Part shown: positions 1 to 12,100 of the stretch, piece by piece | How the letters are laid out: every line of letters starts with the position of its first letter | Numbering within the stretch: position 1 is the stretch's first letter | NCBI GenBank assembly: GCA_026260175.1 | Contig: JAKCWW010001920.1 | Location: 38,382-61,550 of the forward strand | DNA length: 23,169 bases | Source: Reticulitermes lucifugus | Taxonomy: Eukaryota > Arthropoda > Insecta > Blattodea > Rhinotermitidae | Reading direction: 5' to 3' | Program-made: the position numbers and the translations under genes | Notes under the pieces: model-generated | Seen by the model: the letters and a program-made list of their open reading frames with translations, nothing else | What the model was told of the DNA's origin: nothing | The model's database searches: none

Positions 1-51
1 ATAAGCCTTAAGGCTGCGGTGCGTCCGTAGCATCTGCTGCGGGGCCCTTCT
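1..51 (-). repeat. Dispersed repeat, inverted mate of 23051-23098
   Basis: The inverse of the first 51 bases (agaagggccccgcagcagat..accgcagccttaaggcttat) matches 23051-23098 at roughly four of five positions with small gaps. It ends about 55 bases before the first visible exon. Confidence 0.6.
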
Positions 52-106
52 CCAAAAAAAAAATTCCAGGAAGCCCACTTACCAGGTGATTTCTTCTTTT
101 CTGCAG

Positions 107-174
107 GGCTTCAAGGACCCCGTGTATCGCAAGAGACGTGGGCAGTTCTCAGATATCGCCAACTCATACAAATA
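107..174 (+). CDS. Trh: Trh exon a (first visible coding exon)
   Basis: This exon encodes [22 protein letters not shown] and two bases of the next Tyr codon. It is the conserved start of the catalytic domain (GFKD.VYR.RR). The acceptor is ttcttcttttctgcag, ending at 106. The donor is gtaagt at 175. It starts in phase 0 and ends after codon position 2. The preceding exon is outside the window. Confidence 0.95.
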
Positions 175-3100
175 GTAAGTCGACTGATTGTGGTATTTGC
201 CTCATCTTATTTGCATTATCGGAGGTAGAAAATTGATTTTGTTCTCAGTTCAAAAGCGCATGCTACTGTCCCTTTACCGGCGTCTTCTCATTTCTCTCCC
301 TCTCTACATCTAGTTTCTATTTGTTTTTATTTTTTTCTTCTTTTCTTTGTACTTGATACCCTTCTTCAGAGACATTGGGTAGTTTAAAACCCGTTTCTAG
401 ATCAGGCGCTAAACCGGTCTTTCCATCTATTCCTACTACGTCTGCCAACATGCAGTTTCTTGTGGCAACACATGTACGTAATGTTTTATGAATCCTGGTT
501 CCTTCCATACTCTGCATATTGTCTCCTATTTAACCAGTCGTTTTTACTCTATCAAATGTGTCCGTCTCCCTGCAGTGGACTGTCCAGTAACGAATGCTGA
601 TCATTTTCTGTGATGGATGTATGTACACTTTCACAAAGAGTAAATTTTATTCTATGTCACATAAATGGAAACAACCATGTGATAACTTTAAATACGACAT
701 ATTTATCTTTATGTTTATTGCTCACGTGTTAATAACAACAGGCTTCGCTATCTTCACGGGCGTATAACAGGAATATATTAAAATGTTTACTATATGATCA
801 GCTTACATCTTCTGATACAAGTTAGATGTTTAAAATGTAGGTTTTAAAAAGGATTAACAAGTACAATATATTTTTTCTTTCTTTTATGATGCTCAGTGAA
901 AAAGCGATAAGTCAATTCTCTTTGCCTTTGTCAATCTCCGAATTTGGTGTGTCCAGTGGTACTTCATACGTTGTTTCGGGTGTATCACATGTTCTGTCTT
1001 ACATGCTGTCTTTGTGTATGTGGTAGGTTTCTTCAGCGTGGAACAACATTACATTTACCATAAGACGTATATTACATTTTACCATTTTTGCTAGCTTCCA
1101 CTTAATTATATGGACCAGAAGATGACAAAGCCTTGCCAAAATGTGTAGTGTACATGCTTGTTATTCACTTGTGAACCTTAGTGCATTACGTAACGAGTAA
1201 TTTATTCATTTATGGAGTTCGTTGATTCTTTTTGCTATTCTTCGTTTTATCATCATTATCATTATCATTATCATCATTGTTATCATGGTTAAATTAGGTC
1301 AATTATGATTCCCTAGATTTCTATCTGGGATGGGAGATGCATAAGTACATACGGAATTTTGTTGAGTAAATCAGTATTAAATGAGCCATATGGAGGACTA
1401 AGAAGGAGCAGAAATGATGACATTAAGAGTGTAGGGAAAGACGTAGTGGGGGTGGGGTCGTCTTTAATGGCGGGTGGGGAGGGTACTTACTTCACAAAGC
1501 GGCCAGTATATCAGGCTACATACCGTCGAATGTTAGGCTGATGGATAAGTGATGAATAGTAAAGGATTTGGAAGGAAGCGGTCGTGGCCTAACCGACGGA
1601 CTATCTTCGAATATAGCTGAAGGAATCGAGTAGGACCAAGGAAAGCATTAGAATAACCGATGACCTAGCAGATATTCGAAGCTGTTAGCTCCAGGATAGA
1701 CATGCAGCGTGTAACCGCCACTTTTGGTTATAGCACTAAATGATCTGTTAGGTGACTGTCAGGAAATGGAAAACTTAGAATGTGTGGGGACCATCAGTGG
1801 CATGGTGTTCGTAACAGTTTCGCTGAAAATTGGCTTGTTAGTTCTTTGAAGGGGCGCATAAATGTGGATACAAAGACAAGCGGAAATGGTAGTATTATAG
1901 TCCTTCTTTCCTTGCAAAATATGAGAAGGGGGATAAAAGGCTAGACAGCACGACTCTACAAGCCCTGCCCGGGCTGTTCGGCGTGCTATCCACCGAACCG
2001 CGTCAACTTCATTAAGTTCACAAATTGACTACAGTATATACCGTATCTATAATTTACGGTAAGACGGGAAGGTAGAATGCCAGGTACAGGGAGCGCATTA
2101 GGAACTTCACGCCGTCTCAAGCCAGGGATGTCTATCAACTTCGAATATCGGTTTATTCTGAGCGCAGTTCCACGATCGTGTGAAATGTCTGACGTAAAGG
2201 TTCCAGACTTGTAAGAAATGGATTTGTACATGAAAAATGAACTAACAAGCAACTTAGTGCACAGCGATGGCATGTTATTGAGTATTGTTGTAGTGACTGC
2301 AGTTTGGTGTACACACATATTTTACAAGGGCGTTCTTTACGATGCTGCATAACTTCCTGTTCTCCCCGAAGCTGGCAGCAAGGCATAGCAGATATTTGTA
2401 CCTTATTTGTCACTGAAATTTCGTAAATATACTCGGGAATTACAATTAAAGCGTTCCAAATGAGATTTATACACATTAATATGATCTGTATCAACTTCCT
2501 GTGCGATGAGCCGTTTAAAGAACACGACCTTTCGTTTCATGTAAACTAGAAGTTACGTTGGATTAATATGAATGGAAATTTAAATGCATTTCACAAGTGT
2601 TTGAGTATATCCACAAAACCAAATATAGTAGGCCTACAATAAAGGTAAAGGTGAAGGTAAAGCTATCATTATACAGGCCTGGAGAAGCCCTTAGGGCTCC
2701 AGGAGGTTGAGGCTCCCAGGATTTCTAGACAGTCAGCACATAAAGGTGGCAAGGTTGCCAACCGTCTGCACCGGCCGCCTTTACCTCCCAGGAGATATCC
2801 TTGGTACTCATTTCTGTTAGAGGCTGAGTAGTTTCGGAGCAAAAGCATACGGACGGACAACACGTCCTCGCTGCAGTTCACTGTGTGCAGTCTGTGCAAG
2901 ACACAAGCAAGCGTAACGAAGTCCTCTGTAAATTGTAGGTCTACGTAAAAAATTTTGTGTAAATTTAAATATTAAAATTTAACTACAATCTGTAATTGCC
3001 TTTATGTTATGACAGGGGTCTGTGACTACCAGTTTCAACAAATTACAGACCCGTCCTCCTGTCAGTGTGGACGCTCCATGCCACCAAGACCGAAACTGCC

Positions 3101-6100
3101 CGACGATACATAATATTTGTACAGAAGCCTCAAAAGGTGTTCGACACCAAGACTGGCTGACTGACTGACTGCCTAACTGACCATCAACCGTAAAGTGACT
3201 CGGACATATATAAAGAAAGCATAAATGTTGGAGAAGGTGAAATGTTTTGAGCTCGATTTTTATGCAGGTTTGTTTATACGTTGTTACCTGCTGTATTCGT
3301 GCAGGTGCTGAGGAAGGGTAAGCAGATGGATGTAAAGTATATCCCAAAGTTGAAGCAGGGCGCGATCGAAACCACTTTTTCGGCGTTGTTTTTGGTGCGT
3401 TGTCTTGCTTTGTCCTGTGATTGCGTATGATTGTGCGTAAGTTGCAGAGGCTATTTAACTGTCACTGAGAAATGGTATAAAGGGTTTCAGGCACGTGTTA
3501 CACATTTCCCACTTCTGTCGTAAAATTCGTGCGTCCGAAAGTAACACATTGAAGTAATTAATGTTTGGCACAGAAAGTAACTTAAATGCATGTCTTATAA
3601 AGCATACAGGAACAAATTTTATGTAACTCGAAATGGCTTACCTACACTATTTAACTTATTTTAAAACAAAAATTTTCTTAAAAACTTAATGAAATTCCAC
3701 GTTTCTGTTTTTAGCCCTGTGACATATTCTGATGTAATGTGATGTCAGAATATTGCTATGTGTGTCATCTACTTTCATTCATTTTAAGGTCCACGTTGCT
3801 TGAGACGCGCTATATATATATATATAATTCCATCCTCATGTGTTTACATATTAAATGTTATTTACACTCAAACAATGTTCTTACAGAGTCTACGAACCAA
3901 CAAATGGAAGTAATTAAAATGTTTACTGATTTGTGCAGTTATTCACGCTATTTACCAACGCCATATAAATTGCAGATTTGTATAATGTCAAATAACACAG
4001 CAGAATGGTTGTGTAAGATAAGGAGGGAGAGACTGTTAATGCAAGTAAGCAAAGTCCGGCCGACACACTCTGATGAAGGCACAAAGAAGGGTATGAAGAC
4101 AGTCAGTCATGCGCTGAATGATTCTTACGCTATTTGACGCTTCGGTTGCGTAGGATATGTAGCATCGAATGAGACGGCAGGACGATCGTGAATTGGAAGC
4201 ACATGACGATTTGGCTCTGTTGTCGCGGAATTCACCTGAATGACGAGGGAAACCACAGCAGAACGTCTGTATAGCATGTAATGGCGTCGAGAGTATACAG
4301 TAGGCCCCCGATTTAACGGACTAATTGGGGGGGGGGGAAGGGGTGTCCGCTATTGCCGAAAGTCTGTTAAATCGAATGTGTTTTAAAAACATATATTAAT
4401 AACGAACATACAATGTACAGGATGTATTAAAATGTTATTATAATATATAAGTATGAATAAAATATTATTATAATGTACATTGAGTAATTTATACACGCCA
4501 CTAAAACATCTGTTAAAAATATAAAAATAAATTTACGACAGGGACCAAACTTTATTTTAATTAAACACGTCAAAAACTGTACAGTGTAACAAATGGAGTG
4601 TTTCCACCAGTTTTTTATTCGCGAATAATAAAAAAAAAATTCTAAATTTTTCTTTTAGGACAGAAATTTGTTGTCCGTTAAATCCGAAGTCCGTTAAATC
4701 GAGGGCCTGCTGTAAATGCATGCGTTTACGGCTACACAAACGTGCCCGGTAACATAAAACTGGTTGGTCGGAATGTCGGCTAACATTCGGACTGTGTATC
4801 TCCCGAGCACTTGTCCGCTACATTAGCAGTACTGAACGTCGCAGTTGAGCAAATAATATTCTTATGTCGCATTCAGGAGATACCGGGTTCAATTCTGGGC
4901 TGTTAGACGGGTTACTCTGACAGAGGTTTTACGTAGTTTTATTCCGTCCTTCTCGGCAAATGCTGGGATAATAGTTCAAAGGAGGGCTCGGCCACTTCCT
5001 TACACATCCATTGCAATTCATTATTCACTCATCGATTTGTAGTTTGACGGTATATAATCTGATCTGTTAACAGCGGTATTACATAAACCATAAATAAATA
5101 AATAAAGTAAAGGTCACCCCATAACATGCCATAAGAGGCAAGGGGCAGTGGATGGGGTTGGTCTGTCAACATCGCGCCCCGGTGGCTTTACCCCCCGGAA
5201 ACAGCCCTGGTACCCATTGTAAGGGAACCTTTCTGGGCCCCAGGGCCTGTCTGGATGTGTATGTAGAAGAGAAAATGTCTTACCACCATTTGGGTTCGAA
5301 CCCCGGATCGTCCAGCCCGTAGAGAATTGCTATACCCACTTGGCTATCCCGGCCCCAAAATACGTAGAGAGACTTAATAACATTAGTTCTGGATAACCTG
5401 CACAGTAAATAAACTACACACTTGTGGTGTGGACACCCCTAACCCCATCTTCTCCAGAACCAATCCTGTCGGTTTAAGTGAAACTTTTCAGTAATTGGAT
5501 TTGCTATAGACGTGACGGATCCAATTCATTCATCAGATCAAGTTAGCTTAGTGTGACTGTTGCCTTTCTGTGTGCAGCGGACAGCCTATCCCGAAGGTGC
5601 AATACACGGCAGAAGAAATCAAGACATGGTGAGTGTAAATCCTCTTTCTATACTCAAGGGATGTGTACACTGACTGTCACAGACGTGTGGCACAAGTAGA
5701 CTTAATACTGCAACTGGCAGTCCTTTGCCTCACTCCACGGTGAAATTTGTAATTGCTCAAACAGTGATTTTGTAGTACCCTTTTCACGTAAGCTCACTAC
5801 TGGAACACATTTTGAGCCAGATCAGCCCAGTGCCATGTGTCTAATGTAGGTCTACGTTTTTATTACCCTCCGCTTTAAACATCGTGGACTTTTTCTTTGA
5901 TGTTTCCTTATCAAAATTTTCTATGAATTTCCCATTTCACCATGCATTATATATGTTTGACCCAGCTCTTTTTTTTTGACGTCACTACCCTAATTATGCT
6001 ATGTAATTTTCTCCGTCATTCTCACAGCTCCGCCCTGATTTCAACCATCTTCAGTCAGTTTTATATTATCGTCACCGTGCATTTTTTAAACAAATCACAA

Positions 6101-9100
6101 ATTACACACCAACGAAATGCACTGTTTTCACTTTTTATTCTTTAACCCCTACATATGTTTCAGCCTTTACACACCGCACCACTGGACACTTACAACAAAA
6201 CAGGACCTGATTTACTTAACTGATTACCTATATATACAGAACCAACAGCCAAAACTTAAAGAACAAGCTAATGGTAGAAGATACATCCAAAAAAGCATAT
6301 AGCTTCATTTTATCATTTTATCACGAAAATATTGACGAACCTCATTTAAGGATTTTATACTGTGTGTTTTTTATACATTTAAATATAGAAATTGTAAATA
6401 ACTGTAGTCTATAAATGATAAGAAAACTTGACTACATGTGATATATAACAGAATAGCAGACATAAACAATGGATGTAAAGTAAATGTAGATTACGAGCCC
6501 CCTGAAGATGGCTTTATAAAGGCTGAAACATTTGTAGGGGTTAAAGAATAAAAAGTGAAAATATAGTGCATTTCGTTGGTGTGTAATTTGTGAGATCTTC
6601 AATCAGTATTGTTCCCTTAGAACGAGATACCAAGATCCACACCCACGAAAAACAACAGCTAAAAGCGTATCTGAAGATCAATTAAGTCTTCTGGGATACG
6701 GCGCAGTGTCGATTGGTAAGGATCGTATTTCAGAGACCTGCAGCTTCATACGCACCGCCGTGAAAACGTCAAATCACGCAAAAGTGTAGTTATGTGCATC
6801 GTGTTTAGGTTTAGGTTCTTGGGCAGGGCATTGGAAGACAAGTTACATGCTGTAACAGGCTACCCGTTTGCGATGAGCGTTTCAGAGTCCATGATGAATT
6901 CCAAGCGGAATGACCTCCCCTTATTGACCATCCGCGACTGCTTATTCTACATGTTCGTAGCTAAACCACTCTATCGGCAACCTGAAGTTGCGCTGACTTA
7001 ATATGTGTCAAAAAGTTCCGTGAGAAAAAAAATACCCGCAAATTTAAACCTAAACTAAAGTAACATAACCCACATTTTTACATTGGTTTTCATGTACGCC
7101 TGATTAAACAGTTCTTGTGGAAATAGTTCCGTTTTCTGCACACATTGCGTGTTGTCATAGCGCTACGATATTTTTGCGCGGTGCATTTTTGTAATAATGG
7201 AATACACGGCGTGGAAGTAAGGCTGACAGTAAGGTCGGAGAGGGCACACGTTGAGCTTTGTGTTCTGTACCGTGCACTTCTTTGTAATGTTTCCAGCCTC
7301 CTGGCATCAGGACTGGAAGTTGTAGGGGAAAGCTTGTTTAGTGAGACATGTTGTCTGCGTAGACTGCAGACTTGGGCACGGGTGGGATAATAAGGTCAAT
7401 TAATGTATCGAACAAGCGAGCTCAGGAAGCAGCATGTCGAATATAAGACGTGCTATTCAAGAAACGAAGACAATTTTCGATATACAAAACGAAAATGATA
7501 CAGAAAAGTTTTCTGTCTCCACTGGCACACTCAGCCTTCTTACGATACGCTCAGGAAACATGGGTAATATTTTATTTAAATAAAGTGATTTGTATGGATT
7601 CGGTACGGTTTAAATTCTTTGGAAGTATGGATAAGCGCATTTGAAATAAAGATGAATGTTATTGGGGTTCCCTCCGAGATATGACTGTCCTGAATTTGAA
7701 ATACACTTAGTTATTCCTGTCAAAACGGGACAAAAAGTGAGAGATTTTCTGCTCTCATGGCGAGGACTATGAATATTAGTGAGCGAGACAGAATGTAACG
7801 GACAGTTAATTGCTAGGAATGCAAAATGTACTACCGAATTATTTTTAATGCAGTGTTTCGCAACCATGAAATATACACTGACCCGAAATTATGTCAGTGC
7901 TGGTACTGAACAATTTGAAGAACAAATGAAAATATTACTTCAGATATCTGGAAGTGTCAGTGATCGTTATCTTTTATAAGCATCTTCCCTGCCGAATTCC
8001 ATGGTGTAAGTAATTAAGGTTCTTTGATGTCTGAGTAGTACCTGGATAGAATCTCTTTCCGGAGACCGAGTATTCGACCTGAGATTTTTAGTGATATCCT
8101 TTTATCCCTTTAGCACTTCCTATGACAGTGCCTTAAACAGGTCATGCCATTTTCCTTCCACGTAATTCAACAACCTCCTCGATTTAATGTACGAATGTAC
8201 AGCGTGCGCAGTTCAGAACGTATCTTTAAATACTCTAACGAATAGGACTAATTAACAGAGCAATTAACATCTAGCTTAATCCATTTTAGCTTAGTGTCGG
8301 TGTTAGCTCATTTGTAACGATAAACGAAACTGAAGAAAAATAATTAGTTATGAGTATATAGGAATTTGGAAGGAGGCGGTCGTGGCATGTTTGAAAGTAA
8401 AATCCAGTGGCGTGGACAACCGGTCGGGGCCCCTCTATAATTATTAGCGAAGTTACTCCCATGTCTCACAACAGGGATCCAGGATGTTGAATCCCGTCAG
8501 AAGAGTGGAATCCAGTCCGAAAGAACCCACACCAAATTTTAATATTCTGTGCTTTTACGGGTCCCCCCGACCTACGGAAACCCCGCGCCACGGGGTCTGC
8601 AGGGGCCTTATCTGCGCAGCTGGTACAATCCAGATTTCCTCTGCAGATACTCTGAGGAACTAACGAGACCTCAGAATAGCCGACAACTCGAAAGGGATTC
8701 AAACCAGGTATCTACCTAAATAAGTGCAATTTATTATTAGTACACCAAGTTTCGCGGTATCACAGTTAATTATTTGTCTCTCAATTTTTCTAGGGGAACG
8801 GTATTTAGGGAGCTTCATAAGCTGTACGTGATCCACGCCTGTAAGGAATATTTGGAGAACTGGCCGCAACTTGTCAAGTACTGTGGCTATAGGTGAGTGT
8901 TCCTGTCACTCTGCTTCACACTTAGCATATTCTGTGCTTCTGAATTAATAGTACGGCAGTCTGTTAGACCGCAAATCAAGGTTCCGATAAGTTATGTACG
9001 TTATTTGTAGATAAACAGCTTACTACAACTTCTTTCTTCTTGAACTAGATCTCAGTAGGTAGGTAATTTCAGAGTAAAGGTTTTTGTCTTGTATACTGAC

Positions 9101-12100
9101 GTAACAGTATCGATAACTGATTTGAATCCTGAATTTTTAATGTGAATGATAACAACATTACTTCTTATGATATCGCATTTACCTTGTGTCAGTCGGACGT
9201 GCCAATGGTGACAAGATATCAAGTGTGAGACAGAGTACTGGTGGTCGGAAAATGCACTTCTGTCTTGCCTATCTGTGAAAGAAAACAATTTGAAAAATAC
9301 TGGAATGGGGCATCAGGTTGTCCGAAACAACAAGAAGATGCTTGAGTAATCAAACCACGCCACGAATGACACTGCCTGCTCAATCAACATGAGCGTAAAT
9401 GTCATTGTGCGATTAATGCTGCGTGATATTAAGCGTCATAATAATGCATCCAGTTTTACAGAAATTTGTTGCCTTGAAATTATAATGGAGTTGAATACAA
9501 ATAAAATCCACAAAATGATAATCTGAAAAGTCAGACGAATTTAAATGACAAAACACGCAACCTTTTTGACAGCTGATCTTTTCGTGTACGTACAGGCATT
9601 TCTTACCATGTAATGGCGGGTGTTGTTACAGGCAAAGCATCAGTTTTATTTCGTCCTAAATATGACGTTTCTAGTGATCTTCATTCATTCATGGCAATAA
9701 CGTCAGTATATGTGGAACAAAACTGCAACAGTGTTGAGAGCGTGAAACAATATGGCCGTAGATGGCAGGAGCCTGTGATGACATGAGTGGCATGACCAAG
9801 GACATGCTGAAAACAGGATATCGATATAAAATGTCTGTGAGTTTATAGGATCAGGAAGCCTTATCGACGAAGTCCAGAAGTTGTGGCGTAGTTGAGTTCA
9901 ATGTAGGCATTATTATCAATGAAACAAAAGTTGTTACTCCATTGAATACCTTCAGAATAATGTGATAAATAAATGTATGGCGTCCCTGTCCTGCAAAGTA
10001 GCAAGAAAAAAGATTGGTAAACTTTATTTTTCCATCTGTTTAGTATTTTGTTATTTTTATAGCAGAATGAAAAATAATTCCGTTGTCTTGTGATAGCAAA
10101 TGGGCCTGTTATATCAGCATAATATAACAGATGTGCGTATGGATCTTTGGTGGAATATAATTAGCAAGATAATTTCGAAGTAATCGTATAAAAACCTGTG
10201 TCACTGTCGCTTTGTCCTCCACAAATTCCATGTCGACTGCTCTAAGACTGAACCGATTTAGGTCAAGCGAGTGCCTTGTTTCTTCCTCGTCTGTGATACA
10301 AAAATTGACAGGCCTTTATTCGCCAACTCCTCAACATATTACCCCTTGTTTTTCAGATCAAGATATTTAGATGAGGGTGATAATGTAAGCACGTACAACA
10401 TTTACGAACGTCTACGTTTTCTATAGTTACCGCGTGTTGCGTGTTGAAGGCCAAGTGTGATCAGCGTTGCCAAGGCAATACTGTCACAGAAAGTCAAATC
10501 ACAGTACCCAAAATACATGATGAAACGTGAAACATTATGCATCCAGATATGACGACAATAAAAACTCTATTCGCGGAGTTTAGGGTTTGAGTCTTCATTG
10601 GGTGACAGAGACTTTGGGATTTCTGTTTCGTTTTACTGAGAAGCAAGATGAGCAGAAAAATAAAAATAAATGATAGTCAACGGAAGTTGCGCGTTGAGTT
10701 TTCGATTTAGCAACCGAATGTTTAAGTTCTCGGGTTTTGTTTTGACATAAACACCTTCAAGACAAATAATTATAGCAAGAATACGAGGTTTCACTTTTCT
10801 GGCGGATTTGGAATTTGGGCTTAGCGTTTTCAATTTAGTGACAGATATGTAATGTTTTCGGATTTCATTTATTGACAGAAACTGAATATGAGGACAAATA
10901 TTTATAGCGCCAAGTTTAGGCGATGCTTTTTCATTTTATTGACAGGTGCTCACAGAGATTGGGCTTTGAGATGTCAGTTTAGTGACAGAAAGTCCGAGCA
11001 TTCAGGTTTCATTTTACTGACGGAAGCTGAATTTGAAGACAAATATTTAATGCACCGAGTTTAGGCTTTGAGATTTAATGTTATTGGAATCACTCATAAA
11101 GGTCAGATTTCGCATTTTCTATTTTAGTAAGAAAGTGTAGGCTTTCGGGTTGTTGAATTTCATTAACGCACTGAACTTGAAGATACATATTGATAGCACC
11201 GAGGTTAGGGTTTGAGATTTCATTTTGTTGGCAGGTACTCACGGGCATCGGCTTTGCGTTTTCAGTTTAGTGAGAAAGTTTAGGCTTGTAGGTGTTTAAA
11301 CTTGTTGACAGAACCTGAATATAGGCTCGAAGCATGTCGGCTGTTTAAAAGCATGAGTAAAGAGAATTCTGAGTTGTATGTGATGGTACTTGGCTAAACA
11401 TATAATTCAGGTTTGCCCTATTTACAGCGCTTGTTACGTATGTGAGTATTCCGAGTACATGTAAGAAAACACTTGAACATTGCTAAGGTGTGGCGAATGG
11501 CGGGTACATGTGCAGACGTTGCTAAAAATGTGCGGAGCCGAATACAATAAAACCTGAAACTTTCTATTACTAAAGTCAAACCACAAAACGTAACGTTCGT
11601 GACTCTGACAATAAAGCGAAACCTTAAAGCCTAAGGCAAGTGCAATAAATATTTTTGTTGAAGCTGAGTGTCTGTGAGTTGTAACGTTTCTACCACTAAA
11701 ATGAAACCTCATCTCGTAAACTTGATGCTGTATTGATATTCGTATCTTCATGTTTGCACACAATCTGTGTAAACGATGTCATTTGTTATTCGTCTGTCAC
11801 GTGACATCATTTGTGAGTTGCGTAAGAGGAGTAATGGGGAATGTAATGGTGGCTTTGGGCATCTCAGGCATGCTGGAAATCTTACTCCCCGCGATGTTTG
11901 CAAAACGTTCGACAAGATCTTGAGTTTCTCACAGTGATATCATGAACATAGCGTTCTTGGAAGTGACACCGCGTAGCTCGGTGGTAGGGCCCAGCTACCA
12001 AATTGTACCAATTCAGGTCCCAGACGACTGTAATTGCAAGACATTCTGTATGTTACCTCGTTGCTGGTGTTTGACCTACGGCCTTTTATGTTCTTTAACT

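Larger units (their letters stand above)
175..5577 (+). other. Trh intron (5403 bp) with SINEs and a MITE
   Basis: The intron runs from gtaagt to tgtgtgcag. It contains a trinucleotide-like ATT/ATC run (about 1249-1288), SINE debris near 1563 and 2641-2900, a (CTGA)n stretch near 3152-3175, a (TA)8 run at 3811-3826, a pogo-type MITE (4298-4712) and two abutting SINEs (about 4835-5356). I see nothing recognisable in 181-1240, 1600-2640 or 2930-3800. The short open frames there have no recognisable protein motifs. Confidence 0.85.
5629..8793 (+). other. Trh intron (3165 bp) with ribozyme-bearing inverted-repeat element
   Basis: The intron runs from gtgagt to tttttctag. It holds the inverted-repeat element at 6095-6593, a SINE fragment at 8361-8387 and a GC-rich, probably repetitive, block at 8395-8710. 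I see nothing recognisable in 6600-8350 despite several short open frames. Confidence 0.85.

Noticed and set aside
1986-2494. Two overlapping open frames of 110 and 113 residues on the - strand
   Set aside because: They overlap in different frames, have no recognisable motif, and lie in an intron. They could be fragments of an unknown repeat, but no protein family can be supported.
3739-4137. 132-residue open frame on the + strand, the longest in the window
   Set aside because: It runs through a (TA)n microsatellite and has low-complexity composition, no domain motif and no splice or promoter support.
4557-4739. 60-residue open frame on the - strand
   Set aside because: It lies largely inside the pogo-type MITE and partly in its inverted repeat; it is a by-product of the element.
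5290-5356. Possible functional tRNA gene on the - strand
   Set aside because: Boxes A and B are good, but the element continues into a SINE body and the cloverleaf stems are imperfect.
6036-6056. CTGAAGATGG on the - strand followed by TTGAAAT, resembling a third full hammerhead core
   Set aside because: No stem II can form between the two boxes and no UH cleavage triplet with a stem I partner is seen.
5942-6302. Two short + strand open frames
   Set aside because: They cross the left inverted repeat of the 6095-6593 element and are AT-rich chance frames.
8466-8702. 78-residue - strand frame in a GC-rich block
   Set aside because: The frame is a consequence of local GC content in what looks like an old repeat; no known motif.
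11963-12030. Possible functional tRNA gene
   Set aside because: Box B departs from consensus at several positions and the acceptor and anticodon stems do not pair, so a SINE head is the better reading.
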